Of a stretch of DNA of 64,000 nucleotides, positions 7,276 to 16,040 are shown piece after piece (positions within the stretch are counted from its first letter, which is position 1; each line of letters opens with the position of its first letter). Where the stretch lies: assembly GCF_001433855.1 (NCBI RefSeq), contig NZ_AZCP01000005.1, forward strand, positions 1 through 64,000. Direction: 5' to 3'. A program made the position numbers and the translations under genes. The notes beneath the pieces are model-generated. The model ran no database searches, was not told the DNA's origin, and saw nothing but the letters and a program-made list of their open reading frames with translations. Source of the stretch: Levilactobacillus brevis ATCC 14869 = DSM 20054. Lineage in GTDB: Bacteria > Bacillota > Bacilli > Lactobacillales > Lactobacillaceae.

Positions 7276-7957
7276 CGGCGATTCGTTTGAGACGCTTGGG
7301 CTCTTTCAATGTTCGGTATAGCCACTCGATGTGATGGTCTTGCCAGAATTTTGGTGCACGCACAACGGCACCAGCCAGAACATCGAAACTACCACCGACG
7401 CCCATCCACAAACCGTGAGTCACGTGACGATGGTCGGCAATGAATTGTTCCTGTTTGGGAAAGCCTAGAGCTGCGAAGACCATGTCTGGTTGTTGCGCCT
7501 GGATATCGGCGACAATTGGTGTGGCGTCTTTAAAGTAACCGTCGTGAAGGCCCACAACCTGTAAGCCGGGGTAATCGCGGGCAAGCACTTCTTTTAATTG
7601 CGCAATTACCGTGGGCTTGGCCCCTAGAAAATAGGCGGACCGATGTTGGTCGCTGCCCCATTTCAGAAGAGCTTGTAAGGTATCAAAACCGGTAATTCGT
7701 TCTGGGAGCGGTTGGTTGAGGATTTGAGCCCCATTTAAGATACCAATGCCATCTGGGGTAATAAAATCGGCCGTGAGTAGTAATTGTTGGTAGTCGGGAT
7801 GATCGTGACCGTACATCACAATTTCTGGATTGGCAGTAACGACAAAGGTGTTTTGTTGCTGGATAATCCGGTGCTGTACTTCGGTGAGAAATTCCGCCGC
7901 AGTTGTTTTCACAAAGGGAATATCTAAAACGGTGACGGTTGGAAAGGTCGATTGCAT
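7217..7957 (-). CDS. tagA: WecG/TagA/CpsF-family glycosyltransferase
   Basis: A 246-residue enzyme of the family that adds ManNAc to undecaprenyl-PP-GlcNAc in wall teichoic acid linkage-unit synthesis, or a similar sugar in polysaccharide synthesis. Visible marks are TPDGIGI with the catalytic Asp (near residue 66), YFLGAKP, ALGFPKQEQF and the C-terminal segment ending in HIEWLYRTLKEPKRLKR. GAAAGGAG precedes the ATG. No other teichoic acid gene is close, so the wall-teichoic role is from family knowledge. Its 3' end overlaps the GNAT gene tail to tail. Confidence 0.85.
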   Translation of the reverse strand: MQSTFPTVTVLDIPFVKTTAAEFLTEVQHRIIQQQNTFVVTANPEIVMYGHDHPDYQQLLLTADFITPDGIGILNGAQILNQPLPERITGFDTLQALLKWGSDQHRSAYFLGAKPTVIAQLKEVLARDYPGLQVVGLHDGYFKDATPIVADIQAQQPDMVFAALGFPKQEQFIADHRHVTHGLWMGVGGSFDVLAGAVVRAPKFWQDHHIEWLYRTLKEPKRLKRIAVIPHYLRLVRQQAKQKPSR

Positions 7958-8021
7958 GAGGTGACTCCTTTCAAGGATTGATTCGCCAATGACCTAAGTC
8001 ATCGGATCCACATTAAATTTT

Positions 8022-8050
8022 ATGACGCTCTGTTTGTTTCATGCTAAAAT
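8022..8050 (+). promoter_or_regulatory. Promoter of pncB-nadE
   Basis: ATGACG, 17 bases, TAAAAT, with TGC before the -10. The leader to pncB is about 60 bases. Confidence 0.65.
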
Positions 8051-8118
8051 AGGGCTATTAGTACGAGAACTAAAAGAGAAGAGTCCGGCTTGAAAACCAG
8101 CTAAGGGAGTAGCTTATT

Positions 8119-9585
8119 ATGACGAATTTGTATCCTGACGACAGTTATACTCTGCATACGGATGCCTATCAGATCAACATGATTCAGACGTATTACGAAC
8201 AAGGAATTGCCGACAAACACGCTGTTTTTGAAGTGTTCTTTCGCGATATGCCCTTTCAAAATGGGTACGCGGTGTTTGCTGGCTTAGAGCACATTGTTCA
8301 TTATATCCAAAATCTCCATTTTTCCCAAACAGATATTGATTACTTACGGGAAGCTGAAGATTATTCAGCTGAATTTTTAGATTACTTAGCTAATTTTAAA
8401 TTTCGCGGGTCCATTCGTTCTGCGGTTGAAGGCGAGTTGGTGTATGCCCATGAACCGCTGCTGCAGGTTGAAGGACCGCTGGCCGACTGCCAATTAGTCG
8501 AAACGGCTATTTTGAATATTATTAACTACCAAACTTTAATTGCCACTAAAGCCGCTCGGATTCGTTCGGTAGCCGGGGATGACGCCCTTATGGAATTTGG
8601 GACACGACGCGCCCAGGAATTTGATGCGGCTATTTGGGGCACCCGGGCCGCTTACATTGGTGGCTTTGATGCAACTTCAAATGTGCGCGCTGGAAAGATT
8701 TTTGGGATTCCGATTAGTGGCACGCATGCCCATGCGTTGGTTCAGACTTACGGCAATGATTATGATGCCTTCATGGCTTATGCGCAGACCCATCATGACT
8801 GTGTCTTTTTAGTGGATACCTATGATACATTGCGTAGCGGCGTGCCCAATGCCATCAAGGTGGCCCAAGAACTGGGTGATCGAATTAATTTCCAAGGGGT
8901 GCGGATTGATTCCGGCGATATGGCCTACTTGTCTAAACGGGTGCGTCAAAAGCTGGATGAAGCAGGATTCCCTAATGCTAAAATTTTTGCATCTAATGAT
9001 CTAGATGAAAAAACAATTCAAAGCTTGAAGATGCAGGACGCTAAGATTGACGTTTGGGGAATTGGAACCAAGTTGATCACCGCCTTTGATCAACCAGCTT
9101 TAGGTGCCGTTTATAAGATGGTGGCCATTGAAAATGATGCCGGGCAGATGCAAGGAACGATTAAGCTATCCAATAACGCTGAAAAGGTCACAACACCCGG
9201 TAAAAAACAGGTTTGGCGGATTACGAAGAAGGCCGATGGCAAGACTGAGGGGGATTATGTGGCTTTGATTGACGAAGATCCACGGAATGAAGACTCTCTC
9301 TTCATGTTCCACCCCAGCTTCACGTATATCAATAAGACCGTTAACGACTTCAACGCGCGTCCCATTTTACAACCAATTTTTGAAGATGGTGAATTGGTGT
9401 ATAAGTTACCAACGCTATCAGCGGTTCGGGATCGGTGTCGTGGTGCCCTAGCCAATCTGTGGCCAGAATACAAGCGAGACTTGAATCCCCAAAAGTATCC
9501 GGTCGACTTGTCACAAGACTGTTGGGATCATAAAATGGCGATTATCAAAGAGATTCATAGTTACGTTCAAAAAATGCCTGAATAA
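8119..9585 (+). CDS. pncB: Nicotinate phosphoribosyltransferase
   Basis: Converts nicotinate and PRPP to nicotinate mononucleotide, the entry step of NAD salvage. It has 488 residues, the long form usual in Firmicutes. Seen are LHTDAYQINM at the N-terminus, the substrate-binding segment EFGTRRAQEFDAA, the SGTHAHAL stretch with the His phosphorylated in this family, and GVRIDSGDMAYLS. An AAGGGAG lies upstream of the ATG. nadE follows after 31 bases, so uptake and finishing of the pyridine ring are coupled in one operon. Confidence 0.95.
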   Translation: MTNLYPDDSYTLHTDAYQINMIQTYYEQGIADKHAVFEVFFRDMPFQNGYAVFAGLEHIVHYIQNLHFSQTDIDYLREAEDYSAEFLDYLANFKFRGSIRSAVEGELVYAHEPLLQVEGPLADCQLVETAILNIINYQTLIATKAARIRSVAGDDALMEFGTRRAQEFDAAIWGTRAAYIGGFDATSNVRAGKIFGIPISGTHAHALVQTYGNDYDAFMAYAQTHHDCVFLVDTYDTLRSGVPNAIKVAQELGDRINFQGVRIDSGDMAYLSKRVRQKLDEAGFPNAKIFASNDLDEKTIQSLKMQDAKIDVWGIGTKLITAFDQPALGAVYKMVAIENDAGQMQGTIKLSNNAEKVTTPGKKQVWRITKKADGKTEGDYVALIDEDPRNEDSLFMFHPSFTYINKTVNDFNARPILQPIFEDGELVYKLPTLSAVRDRCRGALANLWPEYKRDLNPQKYPVDLSQDCWDHKMAIIKEIHSYVQKMPE

Positions 9586-9616
9586 ATAGGTAAATGAGTG
9601 AAGGGGGTTGTCTGAA

Positions 9617-10447
9617 ATGCGAGCAAAACAACGAGAAATTATTGATGCCTTGAAGGTTAAGCCAACGATTGATCCGGCAACGGAGATTCGACGGAGTGTT
9701 GATTTTTTGAAGGCTTATTTGCAACGATATGACTTTATGAAAACGTTGGTGCTAGGAATTTCTGGTGGGCAAGATTCAACCTTAACCGGCCTGCTTTGCG
9801 AACAAGCTGTGACGGAATTACGCCAGGAGACCGGCGATAATGACTATCGGTTTATCGCGGTTCGTTTACCCTATGGCGAACAGGCCGATGAGGATGATGC
9901 CATGATGGCGATTGACTTCATGGATGCCGATGAGGTCCAGCGAGTTAATATTAAGCCGGCAACTGATGCGATGATTCAGGCGGTTGAAGCAAGTGGTAAG
10001 CCGATTAGTGATTTTAACAAAGGCAATGTTAAAGCGCGCCAACGGATGATTGCCCAGTATGCCATTGCCGGTGCTCGGTCCGGTGCGGTCGTGGGTACAG
10101 ACCATGCCGCGGAGGCTGTGACGGGATTTTACACCAAGTATGGCGATGGGGCGACCGATATTTGTCCGATTTGGCGGTTGGATAAGCGTCAAGGAGCTGC
10201 GATGCTGGCCCAACTAGGTGCTCCAGAGCACCTATACAAGAAGGTACCAACGGCTGATTTGGAGGATGACCGACCAGCATTACCTGACGAGGCTGCCTTG
10301 GGCGTTCGCTATGAGGATATCGACGACTATTTGGAAGGGCGGTCTGTTAGCGAGGCAGCGGCGAGTCGAATTGAAGACTGGTACGCCAAGACCGCTCATA
10401 AGCGGCATTTGCCGGTAAACGTTTACGACACGTTTTGGCAAGAATAG
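9617..10447 (+). CDS. nadE: NH3-dependent NAD synthetase
   Basis: Amidates nicotinate adenine dinucleotide to NAD with ATP and ammonia. It has 276 residues with the P-loop-like pyrophosphatase motif [12 protein letters not shown] near residue 46 and [20 protein letters not shown]. There is no glutaminase domain, so it is the ammonia-using type. The ATG at 9617 is chosen because AAGGGGG ends 9 bases before it; the TTG at 9608 touches that site. It is the second gene of the pncB operon. Confidence 0.95.
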   Translation: MRAKQREIIDALKVKPTIDPATEIRRSVDFLKAYLQRYDFMKTLVLGISGGQDSTLTGLLCEQAVTELRQETGDNDYRFIAVRLPYGEQADEDDAMMAIDFMDADEVQRVNIKPATDAMIQAVEASGKPISDFNKGNVKARQRMIAQYAIAGARSGAVVGTDHAAEAVTGFYTKYGDGATDICPIWRLDKRQGAAMLAQLGAPEHLYKKVPTADLEDDRPALPDEAALGVRYEDIDDYLEGRSVSEAAASRIEDWYAKTAHKRHLPVNVYDTFWQE

Positions 10448-10465
10448 AAGACGGGGGATTAACTG

Positions 10466-10900
10466 ATGCGAAAAAATGATATGAATGGTTATATTCAAGC
10501 ACTATCGCGCGTTTTACAAGGCACTGAAGATGCCGCTGGCGAAATGAATACCGACTTCGAAACGATGCGTGGGGCGATTGACCACCAAACAGTTGGTGAA
10601 TTATCGCAGGTTGAGCTGCAAAAGATCGTTGATAATTTCCAACGTGGGACTGATGGTTATGAAGCTAATTTAAATAAATTGGAACAGACTAGTGTGCCCG
10701 TCCGTGTATTGGGCAAGCACAAGTCCTTAGTAGCTGCTTATCGGACTTACGTGGAGGCTTGTCAGGCAATGACTGATAGTATTGATGTTGAACATCAAAC
10801 AGCCGATCAAGCCGCGTTTGACGCAGCTGAAGCTACGCAAGAAAATGCGATGGAAAAGGTTACCGCGGCAACGCAACGGATTATGACCAGTCCAATGTAA
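10466..10900 (+). CDS. Uncharacterised helical protein in the pncB-nadE operon
   Basis: 144 residues with no signal peptide or membrane segment and no motif I recognise. It is rich in Ala, Gln, Glu and Thr and looks wholly helical, with charged heptad-like stretches and two or three long helices. It starts 18 bases after nadE behind GGGGGA and is followed by a strong terminator, so it is the third gene of the NAD salvage transcript. Its position alone does not show a role in NAD metabolism. Confidence 0.75.
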   Translation: MRKNDMNGYIQALSRVLQGTEDAAGEMNTDFETMRGAIDHQTVGELSQVELQKIVDNFQRGTDGYEANLNKLEQTSVPVRVLGKHKSLVAAYRTYVEACQAMTDSIDVEHQTADQAAFDAAEATQENAMEKVTAATQRIMTSPM

Positions 10901-10908
10901 GCTGTTAA

Positions 10909-10936
10909 AAAGCCCGAGGCTATCTCGGGCTTTTTT
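10909..10936 (+). terminator. Terminator of pncB-nadE operon
   Basis: AAGCCCGAG pairs with CTCGGGCTT and is followed by T6. Confidence 0.92.
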
Positions 10937-11099
10937 GGTATTAGAATTGCTGGCCTTCTGGTCGCGGCAAATGGGCTGGAACGTACCGGACACGACTTAC
11001 GAAGAGGTTGAGCTTCGAGACTTGTGGATTTGCAAGGTGCCCATTTGGCAACCGAAACGATAACGCCTAACGACCAAAGCGGGTTAGGTTCCCAGAACA

Positions 11100-11108
11100 T
11101 GGTATAAT
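11100..11108 (+). promoter_or_regulatory. Extended -10 promoter of tex operon
   Basis: TGGTATAAT is a perfect extended -10. No convincing -35 is present 17 bases upstream. The start would be near 11115, 24 bases before the tex ATG. Confidence 0.6.
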
Positions 11109-11138
11109 GCGAGTATGAAGAAATAACGGAGGGGTTGC

Positions 11139-13334
11139 ATGGCAACGAAACAAGAAACAGCTTTAAGTGAATTAGCTCAGCCAATTCATCAAACGTTGAG
11201 TCAATATCGTGTGCGGCAGATTCAAGCCGTCTTGACCCTATTGGATGAAGGTAATACGGTGCCCTTTATCGCTCGGTACCGAAAAGAGCGGACGGGATCA
11301 CTAGATGAAGTCGCCATTCGCGATATTGAAGACGAAGCCCATCGGCTGACCAAATTGAATCAACGGCGCGACGATGTATTAAAGCTGATTGCAGAGCAAG
11401 GTAAATTAACGCCGGCACTCAAAGAAAACTTGATGCACGCAACTGTGCTACAACAGGTGGAAGATCTTTATTTGCCATACAAGCAAAAGCGGCGCACCAA
11501 AGCAACGATTGCTCGGGAAGCCGGGTTGGCACCGCTAGCTAATTGGTTATTAACGTTCCCAACGGGTGGCTTAGATGAACGGGCAGCTGCTCTAGCGGCC
11601 GCAGATAAGGGATTGCCTGATGTGGCGAGTGTCTGGGCTGGTGTCCACGAAATCTTGGCAGAAACATTTAGTGAACAGGCCGCCTTTCGTGAATGGATTC
11701 GACGTTATACGTGGCAGCATGGAGAGTTAACCAGTAAGCTTAAGCGCGGGGCCGCTACGGAGGATGAACAACAAGTTTACGCGACGTACTATGAATTTAC
11801 GCAGAGCTTAAAGCAGGTGCCGCCGTATCGGGTGTTAGCGATTAATCGGGGTGAACGAGAAAAGATCCTATCTGTGGGAATTAATGTTGATGCGACGTCC
11901 ATTCTGCAATATGGTCACTTTCGGCTAGTGGGTCAGCACCGCGGACCAGCTGTGGAAAAAGTCACAGCGGCATTTGCGGATGCTTATAAGCGCTTTTTAG
12001 GCCCGGCAATTGAACGGGAATTACGCCGACAATTAACGGATCAGGCCGATGAACATGCCATTCAAGTGTTTGGCAATAACCTGTATCACTTGTTGATGCA
12101 GGCACCCCTCAAAGGGAAAATTGTGATGGGGTTTGATCCGGCGTATCGAACCGGTTGTAAGCTAGCAATTATGGATGCTAATGGTCGCTTTTTAGCTAAA
12201 CAAGTCATTTATCCACATAAGCCGGCCGATGCTAAGAAACGGGCGGCGGCAACACCAGTATTTAAAAAATTGCTTGAGGACTATCACGTTGAAATGATTG
12301 CCATTGGTAATGGGACCGCTAGTCGTGAATCCGAAGAATTTGTGAGTCAAATACTGAAGACATTGAACCGGCCAGTGTACTATGTGTTGGTCAATGAAGC
12401 CGGTGCCTCAGTGTACTCGGCTAGTGCCAATGCGCGGACTGAATTTGCTGATTTTCACGTTGAAGAGCGGTCAGCGGTCAGTATTGGTCGACGGTTGCAA
12501 GATCCTTTAGCTGAATTAATTAAGATTGATCCGAAAGCTGTCGGGGTCGGGCAGTACCAACACGACGTTCCCGAAAAAGCGTTGGATGAACAACTTGATC
12601 GAGTCGTTGAAACGGCGGTTAACCAAGTTGGGGTTAATGTTAATACGGCAAGTCCCGAATTGCTCACCCATATTTCGGGCCTAACAACGACGACTGCTAA
12701 GAACATTGTCGCTTACCGTAACGATCATGGCGCCTTTAACAGTCGGCAGGCCCTGCAACAGGTGCCTCGTTTGGGGCCGAAAGCCTACCAACAAGCGGTG
12801 GGCTTCTTACGAATTATTGAGGGCAGTGACCCGCTGGATAACACGGATATCCATCCGGAAAGTTATTCAGCCGCCCGTCAGCTATTAACCGGGTTGAACC
12901 TCACAACCACGAGCGTTGGCACCCCGCAATTGCAACAGCAATTAGCCAAACTCAATCAGCAACAGTGGGCGAACCAGTTGAGGATTGGACCAGCAACCTT
13001 GGCGGATATTGTGACCGGGTTAAGTAAACCTGGTCGTGACTTACGGGATAGTATGCCAGCCCCGCTGTTACGGCAGGATGTGTTGACGATGGCCGACTTG
13101 CAACCGGGAATGGAATTGCAAGGTACCGTCCGGAACGTCGTTGATTTTGGTGCGTTTGTGGATATTGGGGTTAAGCAGGATGGCTTGGTCCACATTTCCC
13201 AGTTAGCTGATCACTACGTCAGTGATCCTAGCACGGTAGTCACAATTGGTGATGTGGTGACAGTTTGGGTGTTGAGTGTTGATGAGAATCGCCAACGCAT
13301 TCAGTTGACGATGAAGCAGGCTGCTCGTGACTGA
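11139..13334 (+). CDS. tex: Tex-family S1 RNA-binding protein
   Basis: A 731-residue nucleic-acid-binding protein of the Tex/YdcI family, involved in transcription or RNA metabolism. In order: the N-terminal helical Tex region with VPFIARYRKERTGSLDE; a YqgF/RNase H-like domain starting at VMGFDPAYRTGCKLA (about residue 330); helix-hairpin-helix repeats around VNVNTASPELL and AYRNDHGAF; and a C-terminal S1 domain from GMELQGTVRNVVDFGAF to about residue 720. CGGAGG precedes the ATG. The stop overlaps the sprT start by 8 bases, which suggests translational coupling. Confidence 0.95.
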   Translation: MATKQETALSELAQPIHQTLSQYRVRQIQAVLTLLDEGNTVPFIARYRKERTGSLDEVAIRDIEDEAHRLTKLNQRRDDVLKLIAEQGKLTPALKENLMHATVLQQVEDLYLPYKQKRRTKATIAREAGLAPLANWLLTFPTGGLDERAAALAAADKGLPDVASVWAGVHEILAETFSEQAAFREWIRRYTWQHGELTSKLKRGAATEDEQQVYATYYEFTQSLKQVPPYRVLAINRGEREKILSVGINVDATSILQYGHFRLVGQHRGPAVEKVTAAFADAYKRFLGPAIERELRRQLTDQADEHAIQVFGNNLYHLLMQAPLKGKIVMGFDPAYRTGCKLAIMDANGRFLAKQVIYPHKPADAKKRAAATPVFKKLLEDYHVEMIAIGNGTASRESEEFVSQILKTLNRPVYYVLVNEAGASVYSASANARTEFADFHVEERSAVSIGRRLQDPLAELIKIDPKAVGVGQYQHDVPEKALDEQLDRVVETAVNQVGVNVNTASPELLTHISGLTTTTAKNIVAYRNDHGAFNSRQALQQVPRLGPKAYQQAVGFLRIIEGSDPLDNTDIHPESYSAARQLLTGLNLTTTSVGTPQLQQQLAKLNQQQWANQLRIGPATLADIVTGLSKPGRDLRDSMPAPLLRQDVLTMADLQPGMELQGTVRNVVDFGAFVDIGVKQDGLVHISQLADHYVSDPSTVVTIGDVVTVWVLSVDENRQRIQLTMKQAARD

Positions 13335-13806
13335 TGCAGAACTTCAGCGGCTGGTCGAGCACATTTCTCAAGTCAGCTTTGGTCGTCCGTTTCGCCACCA
13401 AGCCACGTTTAACGCACGACTGCGGACGACGGGCGGGCGATACCGACTGACCGATCACAACATTGAATTGAATCCCAAAATGTTAACTGAGCATGATTTA
13501 GCTACGCTAATTGGCGTGATTAAGCATGAATTGTGTCACTACCATTTACATTTAGCCGGGCAGTCGGGACAACATCGCACGGCGGCCTTCAAACAGCTAT
13601 TAAAGCAAGTCGGCGGCTTACGATTTGCACCAGCACCGGCCCCGGTCATCAAGCCCCGCCATTGGCAAATGTATCAGTGTACCCGGTGTCAGCAGGTCTA
13701 TTACCGGGCGCGAAAAATTAATGTGAATAAGCTCGTGTGTGGTCGGTGTCGGGGACGACTAAAGTGGCGGCAAACCATCTTAGCAACGACTCGGCCGCAT
13801 GCATAA
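13327..13806 (+). CDS. SprT-like zinc metalloprotease-fold protein
   Basis: 159 residues with the zinc-binding HELCH (HExxH) in VIKHELCHYHLHLAGQ at about residue 62, followed by a C-terminal zinc ribbon with two CxxC pairs (CTRC, CGRC). This is the SprT/YdcK family found next to tex in many lactobacilli. The GTG at 13327 overlaps the tex stop and is the only start that keeps the conserved N-terminus. The substrate is unknown; eukaryotic relatives repair DNA-protein crosslinks. Confidence 0.88.
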   Translation: MTDAELQRLVEHISQVSFGRPFRHQATFNARLRTTGGRYRLTDHNIELNPKMLTEHDLATLIGVIKHELCHYHLHLAGQSGQHRTAAFKQLLKQVGGLRFAPAPAPVIKPRHWQMYQCTRCQQVYYRARKINVNKLVCGRCRGRLKWRQTILATTRPHA

Positions 13807-13819
13807 GGAGGTCAAAATC

Positions 13820-14701
13820 ATGGGAAAGACAATTATTCGGGTACCAGCGACAGCGGCAAACCTCGGTCCTGGTATTGATTCAATTGGAGCAGCGTTACAT
13901 TTATACTTGACGGTGATTATTGAAGAAAAGACAGAAAAGTGGCGGGTTAATCATGCCTTAGGGACAGAAATTCCTCGGGATGAAAACAACTTGATGGTCA
14001 AGACGGCCTTACAGGTTAACCCCAAGTTGACGCCCCATCAATTGACAGTTATGTCGGATATTCCGGTATCTCGCGGATTAGGTAGTTCAACGAGTGCCAT
14101 TATCGCTGGGATTAAGATTGCCAATGAGTTGGGTGAAATGGACTTAACAATTCCGGAACAGTTAAACTGGGCCGTTAAATTGGGCGGTGAGTTGGATAAT
14201 GTCGCACCAGCGTTGTTGGGACAGGCGGCGGTCGCCACGGTAAATGAAGATGAGACTACGGCAATCAAGTTACCCTTGCCTGAGCTGCGGGTTTTAGTCT
14301 TTATCCCAGGCCAAAAGTTACTAGCACGCAAGAGTCGTGAGGCTTTGCCAAAGGACTTGCCATTTGCGACAGCGGTTCATGCCAGTGGTGTGGCGAATGT
14401 CTTAGTGGCGGCATTGCTGACCAAGGATTGGGAATTAGCAGCGAAAATGATTGAACGCGATGAATTTCACGAACAAGCGCGTTCACAGTTGGTGCCTGAA
14501 TTGAAACAAATCCGGGATGCAGCCCATGAGTTGGGGATCACAGGAACGTACCTAAGTGGGGCTGGTCCAACAGTTGTGACCTTTGGTACATCGGCGCAAG
14601 TGACGCTATTGCGGACAAAACTGGCGAAGCTTGATTTGGCCGGTAGTCTGCGTATCTTGGATTTGGACCCTGATGGTGCTACGGTTTTGACGGACGCTTA
14701 G
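13820..14701 (+). CDS. thrB: Homoserine kinase
   Basis: Phosphorylates homoserine on the way to threonine. It has 293 residues of the GHMP kinase superfamily: N-terminal RVPATAANLGPGIDSIG, ATP loop PVSRGLGSSTSA near residue 83, and the third motif LSGAGPTVVTFG near the C-terminus. The ATG at 13820 follows AAGGAGG; the ATG at 13799 lies before that site inside sprT. It is the last gene of the tex-sprT-thrB cluster and has no thrC or hom nearby. Confidence 0.93.
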   Translation: MGKTIIRVPATAANLGPGIDSIGAALHLYLTVIIEEKTEKWRVNHALGTEIPRDENNLMVKTALQVNPKLTPHQLTVMSDIPVSRGLGSSTSAIIAGIKIANELGEMDLTIPEQLNWAVKLGGELDNVAPALLGQAAVATVNEDETTAIKLPLPELRVLVFIPGQKLLARKSREALPKDLPFATAVHASGVANVLVAALLTKDWELAAKMIERDEFHEQARSQLVPELKQIRDAAHELGITGTYLSGAGPTVVTFGTSAQVTLLRTKLAKLDLAGSLRILDLDPDGATVLTDA

Positions 14702-14763
14702 ACGTTGGCCTAGGCGGTTAACGACTAAATAACCAATTATTTTGAATTAACTTACAAAAAATA

Positions 14764-14792
14764 TTGTCAGGATGAAAATCATTTGGTATACT
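14764..14792 (+). promoter_or_regulatory. Promoter of tRNA-Leu
   Basis: TTGTCA, 17 bases, TATACT, with TGG before the -10. It begins about 18 bases before the tRNA. Confidence 0.85.
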
Positions 14793-14809
14793 ATTTCTTG
14801 TGAGTTAAT

Positions 14810-14894
14810 GCGGCCATGGCGGAATTGGCAGACGCGCAAGATTAAGGATCTTGTCCGGGTAATCCGGGTGGAAGTTCGAATCTTCTTGGCCGCA
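14810..14894 (+). tRNA. tRNA-Leu (anticodon AAG)
   Basis: An 85-base type II tRNA. The acceptor arms GCGGCCA and TGGCCGC pair, with discriminator A14894. The stem CAAGA/TCTTG closes the 7-base loop TTAAGGA, so positions 34-36 are AAG and the tRNA reads CUU. It has the long variable arm typical of Leu. A34 is a potential target of TadA, encoded at 62572. Confidence 0.93.
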
Positions 14895-14903
14895 TCTATA
14901 ACG

Positions 14904-14950
14904 AAAAAGAGTGAGGATCAGCGGTAAAACGTTGATTCTCGCTCTTTTTA
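14904..14950 (+). terminator. Terminator of tRNA-Leu
   Basis: AAAAAGAGTGAGGATCA pairs imperfectly with TTGATTCTCGCTCTTTTT. Confidence 0.85.
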
Positions 14951-14989
14951 TTTCACTGAATGAGAACGCAAGGCGCAGATCGTCCTCAC

Positions 14990-15037
14990 AAAAAAGATAC
15001 TTAGAACAACACAGTCAGTGTCTGCCAAGTACCTTTT
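14990..15037 (-). terminator. Terminator of the hydrolase-amidohydrolase operon
   Basis: Read on the minus strand, AAAAGGTACTT pairs with AAGTATCTTTT, followed by T. Confidence 0.7.
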
Positions 15038-15069
15038 AGTATATCTAGCGTTAGAAATCTTGCGTTAAG

Positions 15070-16014
15070 TTACAGCTTGAATAATCGCTGGGCATTTTGA
15101 CGAAACATCTTGGTCTTAAGGGACGGGGATAGTAAATCAGTGGTTTCCAATTTATTTGCTAAGCCAATCACTGCTGGTGTTGGTGTGTAAGGTGTGTCGG
15201 ATGCGTATAATAATTTGTCGGGGTCAATTAATTCAAGGAGTGCCGGTAATTGCTGCGATAATACCATACCAGCAACGTCAAAGTATTGGCTACTCATGAC
15301 ACTTTGAATATCCAATTGTTCGGGGGTTAACTTAGGATTTAATCCCCTAGCAAAAGGAATTCGATTAGCCACTAGGGGTAAGACGGCACCTGCATGGGGG
15401 ATGATAAATTTAATGTTTGGGTACCGGGTAAAAATACCGTGGGTCAGCATATTGACGACCGTGCGAGTGGTATCAAAGAAGAACTCTAGAATGGGCTGTG
15501 GCACGTCTTGATTGACGTGGGAATCGATTATTCCGGGTGCATTAGGGTGTAAGGCCACAATAGCATGCTGATCGTCTAAGGCCTGCATGATGGGGTCCAG
15601 TTGTGGATCTCCAAGATAAACGCCGCGTGAATTAGTGGGTAAGGTAAACCCCGCAGCTTGGCCGTCAGTGGCGATTTGCTTAATCGTTGATAGGCTTTCG
15701 TCAACGTAAGGAAGTGGAATTGAGGCGAAAAAACCAATCTTATCCGGGTACTTATTATGCTGAGTCGTGGCATACTCGTTAACTTCGGTCGCTAAGTCAA
15801 AGGTGCTGCTAGCCTCTCCGGTATTAATATGGGGTGAAGAGATGGAAAGGATTGAGTAATCAATTTTAGCTTGATCCATGATGCCTAACGTGGTGTCGAT
15901 ACTGTATTCGGGGGTTTTAACACCATCACCCATATCGTTGAACTGATCCTTTAAGAATTTTTTGTAGCCCGGTGAAAGATAGTGGGCGTGAACATCAATT
16001 TTGTTATAAAGCAT
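15070..16014 (-). CDS. Amidohydrolase 2 / ACMSD-like metal-dependent hydrolase
   Basis: A 314-residue TIM-barrel enzyme. Metal and catalytic positions are visible: DVHAH at residues 8-12, LHPNAPG near 158, PHAG near 211 and the Asp of YASDTPYTP near 272. Relatives decarboxylate or hydrolyse small aromatic or dienoic acids (ACMSD, gamma-resorcylate decarboxylase). The substrate here is unknown. It lies 26 bases downstream of the alpha/beta hydrolase gene and is the second gene of that operon, which points to two successive steps on one compound or to detoxification. Confidence 0.85.
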   Translation of the reverse strand: MLYNKIDVHAHYLSPGYKKFLKDQFNDMGDGVKTPEYSIDTTLGIMDQAKIDYSILSISSPHINTGEASSTFDLATEVNEYATTQHNKYPDKIGFFASIPLPYVDESLSTIKQIATDGQAAGFTLPTNSRGVYLGDPQLDPIMQALDDQHAIVALHPNAPGIIDSHVNQDVPQPILEFFFDTTRTVVNMLTHGIFTRYPNIKFIIPHAGAVLPLVANRIPFARGLNPKLTPEQLDIQSVMSSQYFDVAGMVLSQQLPALLELIDPDKLLYASDTPYTPTPAVIGLANKLETTDLLSPSLKTKMFRQNAQRLFKL

Positions 16015-16040
16015 ATCAACAGCTTCTTTCTATGTGACTT

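Noticed and set aside
14840-14850. Reading the tRNA-Leu anticodon as TAA
   Set aside because: The stem CAAGA/TCTTG fixes the 7-base loop as TTAAGGA, so positions 34-36 are AAG.
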